Source: an uncultured Saprospiraceae bacterium (GTDB taxonomy: Bacteria; Bacteroidota; Bacteroidia; Chitinophagales; Saprospiraceae). From it: a DNA stretch of 45,958 nt. Made by a program: the position numbers and the translations under genes. Below are positions 1 through 7,935 of the stretch, piece after piece. The number at the start of each line of letters is the position of its first letter. Position 1 is the first letter of the stretch. Under the pieces are notes generated by a model. It had not been told where the DNA came from. It searched no databases and saw nothing but the letters and a program-made list of their open reading frames with translations. Where the stretch lies: positions 1 through 45,958 of the forward strand of contig CAKZQC010000004.1 in the NCBI GenBank assembly GCA_937139495.1, given 5' to 3'.

Positions 1-704
1 AGCACGTTCAAAGTTAATCAAATGACTTCATTGACGGTATCGGAATACAATCTTATTTTATAAAATGAGTCAATCAAAGGTTTCTCAATGGTTTAGTTAT
101 CTTTTACCTGTATTAGAAGATAGTCTAAAAAAAAGCTAGGTTGTGCTCCTGTTTTTCAGGAAAGCTATGAACATGCTGACCAAGAAGAAGCCGTTTTTTT
201 GCAGATATTACAGAACGGCTAATGCCTCGAAAGTGCTGCTATAGCGCACAACAAGAAGATTATAGCGATAAAAAAACTTACATACAGAGAAGAATTTTGC
301 TATCTGCAATACGAGAGGGTATATTTACTATTATTAATAGTTCTTATTCAGGAAAAATACATGATAAAAAAATATTAGATGACTTAGACATTAAGTGTGG
401 AAGTGTCTCCCTTGTAATGGATTTAGGTTTCTTGGGAGCACCTGAAGAGCATCCAACAGCTATCTTACCAATTAAAAAGCCAAAAGGAAAAAAGCTAAAC
501 AAAATTGCAAAGCAATTCAATCAAAGACTAGCCAGTGCTAGAGTTAAAATAGAACACGCATTTGCAGGAATAAAAAGGCTAAAAATCATACGGCAGAAAA
601 TTCGTATCCCTTATTATCAAAAAAGGCAAGCCATTCTTAAAATTGCTACAACTATTCATAATTCAAGAGTTACTTGTAGAAACCCCATACAATCCAATTC
701 GTAA
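1..704 (+). pseudogene. IS5-family DDE transposase, broken (copy A)
   Basis: The C-terminal half is open from ATG 222 to 704 (160 aa). It carries the family pattern MDLGF, IPIKKPKGKKL-like basic stretch and KIEHAFAGIKR, which supply the second Asp and the Glu of the DDE triad. The first Asp sits upstream of 222 in the same frame (ADITERL, from 201), so 222 is not the true start. Homology continues upstream in other frames: MSQSKVSQWFSYLLPVLEDSLKK from 65, which moves by -1 at the A8 run 127-134, then KLG...LQILQNG, which moves by -1 again at the T7 run 194-200. Before 65 there is only a short N-terminal fragment in a third frame, so part of the N-terminal region seems deleted. Programmed frameshifting at the A8 run is possible in this family, but two slips plus a deletion point to decay. 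Confidence 0.8.
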
Positions 705-709
705 TAATG
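683..709 (+). repeat. Right terminal inverted repeat of IS copy A
   Basis: A 27-base end starting CCCCATACAATCC and finishing AATAATG. It is the same as the right end of copy B (2750-2776), which matches the left end of copy B in inverted orientation. Confidence 0.75.
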
Positions 710-880
710 TCTAATAAACTACCTACAAGTTCGCAAAAAGAGTTTGGAAGCAGAATTTTGGAATGTACCAGTTAGTTTTAGTAGGTGTATATATATTCAT
801 TAAGCATGCTATTTATAAGGAAGAAAAACAAGTAGCATGTTTAGTAAAAAATAGACTCCTAAAAGATTACCTAAGATCGT

Positions 881-1804
881 TTATTTAATAAACTGGTGTA
901 TAGCTAAGTCTGCATTATCTTGGTAATCAGTATTGTTTAAATCAGCAAAAAAGGTACTTTGGTCAACAACTGGACCTATAACTTTCGATTCGTGGCTAGC
1001 ATAAAATTTACCACTCTCAAAATTCGATTTAGAAATTCCATCAATATATCTTTTTGCTCCTTTCTCTACCCCATGAACCATTCCCATTAAAGGCATAATA
1101 ACTGGCATTATTATATATTTAAACATAATTTTAAGCATTATAGGTAATTCCTCTGCTGCTGCTGTGCCAGAAGTCATTCCAGGACTCATACTTATAAACT
1201 TAATGTGCGGATGTTTTCTTGCTTGAGCTGCCATCCACATTACAGCAGTGTACTTAACAAGTCCATAAGCTTGCATGGAATCAAATTTATCACCAAAATA
1301 AGTTCCATTAAGAATAGATGCAAAGTCCTCTACAGAGGAAGTCTTTAAATTAGGACGCTTTATACCCATTTTTTTAATTCCTCGTGCTGATTCTGAAGCA
1401 GCGAATAGTGCAACTTTTTTTAATTTACCTACTTTTAACAATTCATCTACTAATACTACATGCCCCATTAGATTAACCGCAGCAATTTGAGTCATTCCCG
1501 AAGAGGTTAGTTTTCCTGGTGTTTTACCTGCCATTCCTCCTGCATTCATAATGATTGCATCAATAGGCTCCTTTATAGAGGCTGCCGCAGACCTTACGGA
1601 AGCAATGTCTGATGTATCAATAATTACAATTTCAAAAATAAACCTACCTGTAGATTTTTCTAAATCTATTTTTGCAGCAGCAGCTTCTTCAGGATGAAGA
1701 CAGGCTAAAATTATTTTTTCTGTTTCTTTTATTGATGCCAATTGTCTTGCTGCTTCTTTGCCTAAGCCAACATTCGAACCTGTTATTAATATACTTTTGT
1801 TCAT
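881..1804 (-). CDS. Short-chain dehydrogenase/reductase (SDR)
   Basis: A 307-aa NAD(P)-dependent oxidoreductase of the SDR superfamily. The N-terminal Rossmann fold has the glycine motif TGSNVGLG (residues 8-15). The NAG motif is at 87-90 (NAGG), a conserved Asn at 111, the catalytic Ser region AASES at 135-139 and the active-site Tyr-x-x-x-Lys at Y180-K184. The protein resembles the protochlorophyllide reductase/retinol dehydrogenase-like branch, but the substrate cannot be told from sequence. It is a single-gene transcription unit caught between two direct IS copies, with a perfect 18-bp palindrome 26 bases upstream of its ATG. In many bacteria such SDR genes are controlled by HxlR- or MarR-type regulators; none is present here. 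Confidence 0.85.
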   Translation of the reverse strand: MNKSILITGSNVGLGKEAARQLASIKETEKIILACLHPEEAAAAKIDLEKSTGRFIFEIVIIDTSDIASVRSAAASIKEPIDAIIMNAGGMAGKTPGKLTSSGMTQIAAVNLMGHVVLVDELLKVGKLKKVALFAASESARGIKKMGIKRPNLKTSSVEDFASILNGTYFGDKFDSMQAYGLVKYTAVMWMAAQARKHPHIKFISMSPGMTSGTAAAEELPIMLKIMFKYIIMPVIMPLMGMVHGVEKGAKRYIDGISKSNFESGKFYASHESKVIGPVVDQSTFFADLNNTDYQDNADLAIHQFIK

Positions 1805-1829
1805 AATTTAAGTTTTTATTGATTTATTT

Positions 1830-1872
1830 CTAAGTACAGGACAAAAGTTACTTTCTTTTGTCCTGTACTTAG
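1830..1872 (-). promoter_or_regulatory. Large palindrome upstream of the SDR gene, likely operator
   Basis: Perfect 18-bp inverted repeat (CTAAGTACAGGACAAAAG at 1830-1847 and its complement at 1855-1872) around a 7-base spacer. It lies 26-68 bases upstream of the SDR start codon. No T-tract follows in the gene direction, so it does not look like a terminator. Position and symmetry suggest a binding site for a dimeric repressor or activator. Confidence 0.6.
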
Positions 1873-1981
1873 GATTTATTTGCTCTTAGTGATATACATT
1901 TGAAAACTTCTTAAAAATCCTAAAAAGTTTGATTTATAGAGGTGTTTGAAAAAATAGTTATAGGAACGTGTGAAAAATAGC

Positions 1982-2008
1982 CATTATTACGAATTAGATC
2001 GTATGGGG
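1982..2008 (+). repeat. Left terminal inverted repeat of IS copy B
   Basis: 27 bases beginning CATTATTACGAATTAG and ending TATGGGG. It pairs with 2750-2776 in inverted orientation at 25 of 27 positions. Confidence 0.75.
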
Positions 2009-2067
2009 ATAAAAAAGTGCTGCTAAAAGCTGTTCTTTAAGGTGTGAAAAAAAATAGAACAAATAGT

Positions 2068-2771
2068 AGCACGTTCAAAGTTAATCAAATGACTTCATTG
2101 ACGGTATCGGAATACAATCTTATTTTATAAAATGAGTCAATCAAAGGTTTCTCAATGGTTTAGTTATCTTTTACCTGTATTAGAAGATAGTCTAAAAAAA
2201 AGCTAGGTTGTGCTCCTGTTTTTCAGGAAAGCTATGAACATGCTGACCAAGAAGAAGCCGTTTTTTTGCAGATATTACAGAACGGCTAATGCCTCGAAAG
2301 TGCTGCTATAGCGCACAACAAGAAGATTATAGCGATAAAAAAACTTACATACAGAGAAGAATTTTGCTATCTGCAATACGAGAGGGTATATTTACTATTA
2401 TTAATAGTTCTTATTCAGGAAAAATACATGATAAAAAAATATTAGATGACTTAGACATTAAGTGTGGAAGTGTCTCCCTTGTAATGGATTTAGGTTTCTT
2501 GGGAGCACCTGAAGAGCATCCAACAGCTATCTTACCAATTAAAAAGCCAAAAGGAAAAAAGCTAAACAAAATTGCAAAGCAATTCAATCAAAGACTAGCC
2601 AGTGCTAGAGTTAAAATAGAACACGCATTTGCAGGAATAAAAAGGCTAAAAATCATACGGCAGAAAATTCGTATCCCTTGTTATTAAAAAAGGCAAGCCA
2701 TTCTTAAAATTGCTACAGCTATTCATAATTTAAGAGTTACTTGTAGAAACCCCATACAATCCAATTCGTAA
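2068..2771 (+). pseudogene. IS5-family DDE transposase, broken (copy B)
   Basis: It has the same two frame breaks and the same N-terminal loss as copy A, so the damage predates the duplication. The open part (2289-2687, 132 aa) is also cut by a CAA-to-TAA change at 2685-2687, which removes the C-terminal 28 residues seen in copy A. Downstream of the stop, the reading frame (IATAIHNLRVTC) looks closer to the family consensus than copy A (IATTIHNSRVTC). Confidence 0.8.
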
Positions 2772-2776
2772 TAATG
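2750..2776 (+). repeat. Right terminal inverted repeat of IS copy B
   Basis: 27 bases beginning CCCCATACAATCC and ending AATAATG; partner of 1982-2008. Confidence 0.75.
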
Positions 2777-2873
2777 TCTAATAAACTCATTAGTTTATTG
2801 AATCCAAATTTTAAAGATAGAAAGAGTGTAGTGCTTTAGTTTATAATTTCTACACTACCATCAAACAAAAAAC

Positions 2874-2906
2874 AACAGCGATTAGCTTCCAAAGCCAATC
2901 GCTGTT
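2874..2906 (-). terminator. Rho-independent terminator after lysC
   Basis: Stem AACAGCGATT (2874-2883) pairs with AATCGCTGTT (2897-2906). After one mismatch the stem extends by GCTT/AAGC around a 3-base loop. In the minus-strand direction the stem is followed by a T-rich run (A-rich 2863-2873 on the plus strand). It sits 26 bases beyond the aspartate kinase stop codon. Confidence 0.75.
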
Positions 2907-2932
2907 CTTCGTTTTATAACGAAATCAAAACC

Positions 2933-4204
2933 TTACAACACCTGTTCGCTATCGACGACCAACTGTACGGTATCTCGTATTTTTTCTTCCAAATAAACGA
3001 CTCGACCGTTGTCGAAACGCTCCATCGTAGCCGCATTTGGATAACGCAAGGTAATCAGTTTGAGCCCTTCTAGCGTTTCCAAACTATAATCTGCTTCAAT
3101 TTCTTGTGCCAATAGTTGGACTTGTGCTCGATTGGCATTGACACAAACAGAAAATGCTAAGGCAGTATTTTGCGTCATGTTGACCTTGATACGATACTTA
3201 GCAAAGAGCGTGAACAGTGCCGCAAATTTGGCTTCATCTACAAAGTAAAAATCCTTGGAGGTGATTTTGAGTAACGTTTGATTGGGCTTGACGACCAACA
3301 TAGGCGGATAATCTAGCTGCTCATACTGGGCAATGACTGTACCGCTGCCACTAGGGTCTATGAACGACTTGACGTGCAACGGAATTTGCTTGTTTTGGAG
3401 TGGGCGAATGGTCTTAGGGTGAATGACTTGCGCCCCATAGTAGGTCATTTCTATGGCTTCGCCATAAGAAAGTTGCTCCAGCTTGGTCATGTTGTCAAAT
3501 AAGCGAGGGTCGCCTGTGAGTACGCCCGATACATCTTTCCAGATCGACATACTTTCGGCATCTAAGCAATACGAAAAAATAGCAGCGGTGTAATCTGAAC
3601 CTTCTCGACCCAGAGTCGTCGTAAAGTTCTCGGAAGTACCTCCCAAAAAGCCTTGTGTCAATACAATTCCTTGTTCCAAAAGTGGCGGTACTGTTTGCTG
3701 AATATTGTTATATGTCAACTCCCAATCTACTTCTGCTTCTTGGTAAGTATTGTCGGTGGCGATACAATCTCGCACGTCCAACCAAGTGGTATGGAGTCCA
3801 ATTTTATTGAAATAAGCGGCTACGATTTGCGTAGAAAGTAACTCGCCATTCGATACGATTTGATCGTATAGATAACCATAGGTATCTACGGGAGTTTCCT
3901 CTAATATCCATTCTAAATCAACAAAAATATCGTTGATTTCGTCATAAACAGGGTGTGTTGGCTTGAATAGTCCTTCAAGTATTTGCAAGTGGCTTTTTTT
4001 GACCACATTCAATTTTTCTTTTAGCAATGGTGCATCTTGCTCATAATAGGCTCTCAATACGTCTTCGAGTGCATTGGTAGTCTTGCCGAGTGCCGAAACG
4101 ACCACCAAAAGCGGTTGGTCTTGATAGGTTTGTATAATCTGCGCTACATTCTTGATAGCCGCTACATCCTTGATGGAGGCACCTCCAAATTTAAAAACTT
4201 TCAT
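2933..4204 (-). CDS. lysC: Aspartate kinase
   Basis: A 423-aa monofunctional aspartokinase that phosphorylates L-aspartate, the first step toward lysine/diaminopimelate, threonine and methionine. The amino-acid kinase domain covers about residues 1-280: KFGGAS at 5-10 (usually KFGGTS), SNGELLST at 118-125, GFLGGT at 185-190, TTLGREGSDYTAA around 196-208, VLTGDPR at 218-224 and IHPKTI at 251-256. The remaining ~130 residues fit the paired ACT regulatory domains. No homoserine dehydrogenase domain is fused. The next gene upstream on the same strand ends 51 bases away, and a 7-bp hairpin (4232-4251) lies in the gap. A terminator follows the stop codon. Feedback control through the ACT domains is known for the family, but the effector cannot be read here. 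Confidence 0.92.
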   Translation of the reverse strand: MKVFKFGGASIKDVAAIKNVAQIIQTYQDQPLLVVVSALGKTTNALEDVLRAYYEQDAPLLKEKLNVVKKSHLQILEGLFKPTHPVYDEINDIFVDLEWILEETPVDTYGYLYDQIVSNGELLSTQIVAAYFNKIGLHTTWLDVRDCIATDNTYQEAEVDWELTYNNIQQTVPPLLEQGIVLTQGFLGGTSENFTTTLGREGSDYTAAIFSYCLDAESMSIWKDVSGVLTGDPRLFDNMTKLEQLSYGEAIEMTYYGAQVIHPKTIRPLQNKQIPLHVKSFIDPSGSGTVIAQYEQLDYPPMLVVKPNQTLLKITSKDFYFVDEAKFAALFTLFAKYRIKVNMTQNTALAFSVCVNANRAQVQLLAQEIEADYSLETLEGLKLITLRYPNAATMERFDNGRVVYLEEKIRDTVQLVVDSEQVL

Positions 4205-4255
4205 TGTTGATTGTTCGTGTAGTATAGGTTGACTTTCGGTAAAACGAAAGTTAAT

Positions 4256-5257
4256 TTATGATTGTGCTAAAGTTTGATTTAAACTCGCTTTATTTTTCTT
4301 GTCTCTAGGAGCTACTTCTTGTACAATAAAAAATCCATCGCTGCCCTGAGCCTGATAAAGTGGCATCAATATCAAGCCGCCAAACGGAGCAAGGACTTCG
4401 CCATTTTTATCATGTGCCAATAACTCGCCTTTCTCAATCGGGTCAAAATTCTGATAAATCGGCCTTTCTTTCATTCGGAACGCATCTTCAGGCACAACAG
4501 AATGGATATATACTAAATTTGCCTCCAAGGGCAAACTATCGGCTTTGCTCGCCAATAAAGCGTCGTGTTTGCTTTCAATATCTTCGGGATAAAACCCATC
4601 AATAGCCGTAAAACAATTGATAATAGCGGATACCGCATGTTTGGGCGAATCGTCGCAATTGTGTTGTCCTGCCTCAAAACAGACTGCCGTCATATTGATA
4701 CCAAAATTTTCTTGCGTGAAATAGTGCAACGAAGTACCTTGTAGCCCGTCCAGAAAACCGTGCAAAACAGGTGCGTGCATCGCCAAACCAATGCGTCGTG
4801 CCTCCTCCGTAGGAGCAGGAATCGTAAAAATGCCACCATGAGCAGTAGTCGTATGCAAATCCAACACCACTACTCTAGTAGGTTTTTCTTTGGCTATCAA
4901 GCCATTGATTAAGGTCAATATTTCTTTAATTTCTTGATCTTCGGCATCTAGTTGGTCGGTGTCTTGGGTCGCCAATATACGATTGGTTTCGCTCATGAGC
5001 CAACTTCTATTGAGGTCTTTGTCGATGTATCGAACGTTCTTTTCTACGGCTTTGATATTGCCACGAATGGCAACAATCTTGCCTCTAAAATCAAAATCGG
5101 GCTTTTTGCTATATTCGGCATCAATTGCCTCAAAAAGCTCCTCGATGGCAAAGCGACCTGCTGGCTCATTGCCATGGATTTCTGCAAATATAATCAATAA
5201 AGGACCTGCTTGCGTCCCTGTTCTTTCTCCTATTATTCGTTTGTTATGTATTGCCAT
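4256..5257 (-). CDS. Succinylglutamate desuccinylase/aspartoacylase-family zinc hydrolase
   Basis: A 333-aa metallo-carboxypeptidase-fold enzyme of the AstE/AspA family. It would hydrolyse an N-acyl amide bond of an N-acyl amino acid or a related amide. Visible zinc ligands are H28 and E31 in EIHGNEPAG and H135 in DLHTTT. A DLNRSW motif at 81-86 fits substrate carboxylate binding, and CFEAGQHN near 193-200 holds the probable catalytic Glu195. The C-terminal part (about 230-320) looks like the beta-rich domain common in this family. It has no signal peptide and is probably cytoplasmic. It is encoded just upstream of lysC on the same strand, possibly co-transcribed, but the arginine-succinyltransferase pathway genes are not next to it. 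A role in AST arginine catabolism is therefore not supported, and the exact substrate is open. Confidence 0.82.
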   Translation of the reverse strand: MAIHNKRIIGERTGTQAGPLLIIFAEIHGNEPAGRFAIEELFEAIDAEYSKKPDFDFRGKIVAIRGNIKAVEKNVRYIDKDLNRSWLMSETNRILATQDTDQLDAEDQEIKEILTLINGLIAKEKPTRVVVLDLHTTTAHGGIFTIPAPTEEARRIGLAMHAPVLHGFLDGLQGTSLHYFTQENFGINMTAVCFEAGQHNCDDSPKHAVSAIINCFTAIDGFYPEDIESKHDALLASKADSLPLEANLVYIHSVVPEDAFRMKERPIYQNFDPIEKGELLAHDKNGEVLAPFGGLILMPLYQAQGSDGFFIVQEVAPRDKKNKASLNQTLAQS

Positions 5258-5298
5258 ATTGTCTATTTAGTTGTACTGTTTTTGTAGGCAGTAGCCTG

Positions 5299-5306
5299 CA
5301 AATATA
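5299..5306 (-). promoter_or_regulatory. Candidate -7 element for the desuccinylase-like gene and lysC
   Basis: Reads TATATTTG on the minus strand, a full match to the Bacteroidota -7 consensus TAnnTTTG, 42 bases upstream of the start codon. No clear -33 TTTG was found at the usual distance, so support is partial. Confidence 0.45.
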
Positions 5307-5391
5307 CGATTCTCTCCTTAATTTTAGGGGGCGTTAATAGAACATTAATACGCAAAAATAGACCCTTTGTTCATCTTAGGAATCCAATCGT

Positions 5392-6138
5392 CTATTTCCA
5401 TAGAGTCTGGGCAGTAGCCAGAAGTTGGTCGTCGGCAGGGCGAATAAGTTGGTGCAAGAAGGTGTGTTCGTCTAGTTGTTGCGTCTGCACGGTTAGCTCA
5501 TCGTTGAGGTGTCCTTCTGCCTTATAGACAATACTTAGTTCTTGTAGGGTAGCAGTTCCGTTGGTGTAACTGTCCACTGTCTCGAACATCCATTGCATAT
5601 ATCTAATATTGCTCAAGTGATGATTGAAATCTAAATCATGCCAATTGACACGAAATTTTTTTTCGATTTGTACTTCCGTCAATTTCGGCAATCGCCCTTT
5701 GGGACGAACCAGACAATCGGCGGTATCAAACTGCCCTCTGCTCAATATGGTGTCTGGAATTTTGGCGGCACCTCTTGTTTGGGTGTCCATCAATAGCCAA
5801 GTAGAAGCCGATTCTGCTATCAAATTACCTTGTTCGTCATAGACTCGATAATCTCTATACGTAAACAAACGATCGAAGCCAGCGGGGTGCGTGACGACTT
5901 TTATCGTCTCGTTTAGCTTTGGCAATTGGTGTATTTTTAGATTTTTGCGAAGCAATACCCAAGAGATATTTTGAGCTGCCAAATCCCAAACAGATAATTT
6001 GATGTCAATCACATTTTGCATTGCTGCTTCCTGCATTAGATTGATAAGCGAAGCGATGGTTACTTGCTTGTTGGTATCAATCTCGTAGGTGCGAATGGTA
6101 TAAGATCCTCTATAAATTAATTCTTCTGGGATTGCCAT
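5392..6138 (-). CDS. Acyl-ACP thioesterase (FatA/FatB type)
   Basis: A 248-aa double-hotdog thioesterase that releases fatty acids from acyl carrier protein. The N-terminal hotdog (about 10-125) contains ASLINLMQEAAMQN and SWVLLRKNLKIHQLP, typical of the family. The C-terminal hotdog contains the hallmark region from D168 to W183 (DLDFNHHLSNIRYMQW), holding the Asn/His catalytic positions. It is somewhat shorter than plant enzymes because there is no transit peptide, as usual for bacterial members. It is transcribed away from nusB by a well-formed promoter (6195-6223). The 134-base gap to the next minus-strand gene contains that gene's own -7 element, so it may be a single-gene unit. Confidence 0.85.
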   Translation of the reverse strand: MAIPEELIYRGSYTIRTYEIDTNKQVTIASLINLMQEAAMQNVIDIKLSVWDLAAQNISWVLLRKNLKIHQLPKLNETIKVVTHPAGFDRLFTYRDYRVYDEQGNLIAESASTWLLMDTQTRGAAKIPDTILSRGQFDTADCLVRPKGRLPKLTEVQIEKKFRVNWHDLDFNHHLSNIRYMQWMFETVDSYTNGTATLQELSIVYKAEGHLNDELTVQTQQLDEHTFLHQLIRPADDQLLATAQTLWK

Positions 6139-6194
6139 TTTTTGTAGTTAGTTTGCGTGTGAAACCCGTGTTGTATTTGGGTAAATTAGTGCTT

Positions 6195-6223
6195 CAAAGA
6201 TACCAAAAAATATAATGGAGCAA
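6195..6223 (-). promoter_or_regulatory. Bacteroidota-type promoter of the acyl-ACP thioesterase
   Basis: On the minus strand: -7 box TATCTTTG (plus 6195-6202) and a -33 TTG core (plus 6221-6223), spacer 18. The predicted start of transcription is about 50 bases before the ATG at 6138. It is divergent to the nusB promoter. Confidence 0.6.
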
Positions 6224-6264
6224 TAGACCAACCATATTTTTTGTTACAATTATAGACAAGGGGG

Positions 6265-6294
6265 TTTGTTTATACAATGTATTGCGTATCTTTG
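6265..6294 (+). promoter_or_regulatory. Bacteroidota-type promoter of nusB
   Basis: -33 box TTTG (6265-6268), 18-base spacer, -7 box TATCTTTG (6287-6294). Both boxes match the Bacteroidota sigma consensus exactly. It lies 73 bases upstream of the nusB ATG. Confidence 0.7.
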
Positions 6295-6313
6295 CCCCGC
6301 AAACCTATTACAG

Positions 6314-6332
6314 GAACGCTAAAGTAGCGTTC
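6314..6332 (+). other. Small hairpin in the nusB leader
   Basis: GAACGCT (6314-6320) and AGCGTTC (6326-6332) form a 7-bp stem with a 5-base loop. It is within the predicted 5' leader, 35 bases before the ATG. It has no T-tract, so it is not a terminator; function unknown. Confidence 0.4.
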
Positions 6333-6366
6333 GATAATTACTACACAAGTTCTTACTTTTTATTTT

Positions 6367-7305
6367 ATGCTCAGTCGTCATAATATTCGTATCAAAGTGT
6401 TGCAGACACTCTATGCTTATTATCAAAGTGAAAGTACCAATACTGCTATTGCAGAAAAAAACTACTTCAAGTCAGTTAACGAAAGTTACCGTCTTTTCTT
6501 GCTCAATATACTATACTTGCAAGAGGTAGCGGATTACTCCCAAAAGGACTTTGAGATAAAATCCAATAAATACGTGCCAACAGAAGAAGACAAAAAAGCT
6601 TCTTTGAGATTGTACGAAAACGAACCGTTGACTGCTATTCGTGAAAACGATTACTTCCAGTCTATGATTAAGAAGAACAAACTTCATCAGCACATTGACA
6701 AGGATTTGGTGCGTAAGCTCTACAAGGCATTTGCCAAAACTAGCTATTACAAAAACTACCTCGAAGAGAAGGAGTTGTCCATCAAGGAACAACAATATTG
6801 CTTGGTGTTTTTGTATAAAAATATGTTGAGCGATGAGCACTTTTTGGAACATCTAGAAGATGTGTCGCCTATCTCTGAAGATGATCAATCGCTTATTTTT
6901 GGAGCAATCAAGCGTACGATTCGTACCTTGCCCGAAGAGGAGGATTTTTGTCAAGCACAATTGCCAAACGATGAGTTTGTCGATGAGTTTGGACGAGAAT
7001 TGCTATACAAAACGATTCGCCACAACGAAGACTTTCAGGCACTAATAGTCGAGAAACTCAAAAACTGGGAAGAAGATCGTGTAGCTATACTAGATATGAT
7101 GATTCTGAAAATGGGCATTTGTGAGTTCATGTACTTCGAAACCATTCCAACCAAAGTAACGATTAATGAATATGTTAGTTTGGCAAAGGATTATAGTACA
7201 GACAAAAGCAAACGCTTTATCAATGGGGTACTCGATAGAGTGATGAAGGAGCTACAAGAAAAAGGCGAAATTCAGAAGGAAGGACGAGGACTAAAAGATA
7301 ATTAG
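6367..7305 (+). CDS. nusB: Transcription antitermination factor NusB, long Bacteroidota form
   Basis: A 312-aa protein, about twice the length of E. coli NusB. The N-terminal ~200 residues are charged, helical and lineage-typical (starting MLSRHNIRIKVLQTLYAYYQ). The last ~90 residues (about 215-305) carry the conserved NusB fold: KNWEEDRVAILDMMILKMG, then a region with KVTINEYVSLAKDYS and KSKRFINGVLDRV. NusB acts with NusE (S10) at boxA RNA to allow rRNA operon antitermination. It begins a co-directional run with the outer-membrane protein at 7312 (6 bases downstream) and the DUF1573 lipoprotein at 7928. The nusB-DUF1573 linkage is common in this phylum. The promoter at 6265-6294 should drive it. 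Confidence 0.9.
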   Translation: MLSRHNIRIKVLQTLYAYYQSESTNTAIAEKNYFKSVNESYRLFLLNILYLQEVADYSQKDFEIKSNKYVPTEEDKKASLRLYENEPLTAIRENDYFQSMIKKNKLHQHIDKDLVRKLYKAFAKTSYYKNYLEEKELSIKEQQYCLVFLYKNMLSDEHFLEHLEDVSPISEDDQSLIFGAIKRTIRTLPEEEDFCQAQLPNDEFVDEFGRELLYKTIRHNEDFQALIVEKLKNWEEDRVAILDMMILKMGICEFMYFETIPTKVTINEYVSLAKDYSTDKSKRFINGVLDRVMKELQEKGEIQKEGRGLKDN

Positions 7306-7311
7306 AAGACC

Positions 7312-7935
7312 ATGCGTTGGAGCATAATTTTGATTGGTTTATTGTTGCTGCTGTTCCAGCAGACCAAGGCACAAACAACGAATTTGCCAAACGGCTTTAC
7401 GTTCAAGTTTGTGGCGAACGATCATATTACGCTCAACCCTAAGCAAAACGATAACGTACTGAATCCTGATGATTATAACTATGCTTTGGAGCTGGGTTAT
7501 TTTCGTTCCTTGCACCCACAGTTTAGCGTGGGGACTGTGTTGCGAGTAGGTAGCATCGATAGCTATCATCTACTCCGTGTAGAAGGCGATAGTACTTGTC
7601 AGCCTTGCGATGTACGCAAGCGATTGGAACTGTTTGCAGGTCTTGATGTGTTGGGGGTGTATAAGTTTGCCAATGATTGGCTGTTGCTACAAGATTTTGT
7701 AGTAGCACCGTATGTATTGATCGGTTTGGGCGGACGGTACTTGACAGAGCGTCAAGGACATTTCGATTTGCAGATTCCGATGGGCGTTGGCGTGAACTTT
7801 CGTTTGCGAGAGGCGTTTTATCTACAAGTGCAAATGGAATACCGTCAATCCTTGATTGTACAAAAAAATGCGTTTGAAATATCTGGAGGAATTTTTTATT
7901 TAATAGATTTTAAAAATAAAGAAAAAAATGAATAA
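7312..7935 (+). CDS. Small outer-membrane beta-barrel protein, unknown function
   Basis: A 207-aa protein with an N-terminal signal peptide of about 20 residues (MRWSIILIGLLLLLFQQTKA, cleavage before QTT). The mature part has alternating hydrophobic/polar strands and many aromatic residues (for example NYALELGYF, FSVGTVLRVG, APYVLIGLGGRYL, FYLQVQMEYRQ). This suggests an eight-stranded OmpA/OmpW-like barrel of the kind annotated as outer membrane beta-barrel protein. A CxxC pair (QPCDV preceded by STC) could form a periplasmic or surface disulfide. It starts 6 bases after nusB and its last codons overlap the next gene by 8 bases, so the three genes are almost certainly one operon. I do not recognise a specific family. 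Confidence 0.7.
   Translation: MRWSIILIGLLLLLFQQTKAQTTNLPNGFTFKFVANDHITLNPKQNDNVLNPDDYNYALELGYFRSLHPQFSVGTVLRVGSIDSYHLLRVEGDSTCQPCDVRKRLELFAGLDVLGVYKFANDWLLLQDFVVAPYVLIGLGGRYLTERQGHFDLQIPMGVGVNFRLREAFYLQVQMEYRQSLIVQKNAFEISGGIFYLIDFKNKEKNE

Larger units (their letters stand above)
1..720 (+). mobile_element. IS5-family element, copy A (left end outside window)
   Basis: Direct repeat of 2068-2787, identical except for four transitions between 613 and 664. The right terminal inverted repeat is at 683-709, by comparison with copy B. Its left repeat would lie about 85 bases before the window starts. Shared sequence continues about 11 bases past the inverted repeat, to 720. The encoded transposase belongs to the IS5 superfamily (DDE_Tnp_4 type), but its frame is broken, so the element is probably unable to move by itself. 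Confidence 0.85.
1982..2787 (+). mobile_element. IS5-family element, copy B (both ends present)
   Basis: The complete copy of the repeat seen at 1-720. It is bounded by 27-base inverted repeats at 1982-2008 and 2750-2776, which differ at two positions. Sequence identity with copy A continues 11 bases past the right inverted repeat, to 2787, so the exact boundary is uncertain. The element core is only about 0.8 kb, shorter than a complete IS5-type element needs for an intact transposase. This agrees with an internal deletion. No clear target-site duplication was found. Confidence 0.8.

Noticed and set aside
2825..2858. Inverted repeat AGTGTAG/CTACACT next to IS copy B
   Set aside because: A 7-bp stem with an 18-base loop has little weight beside the clear lysC terminator that follows.
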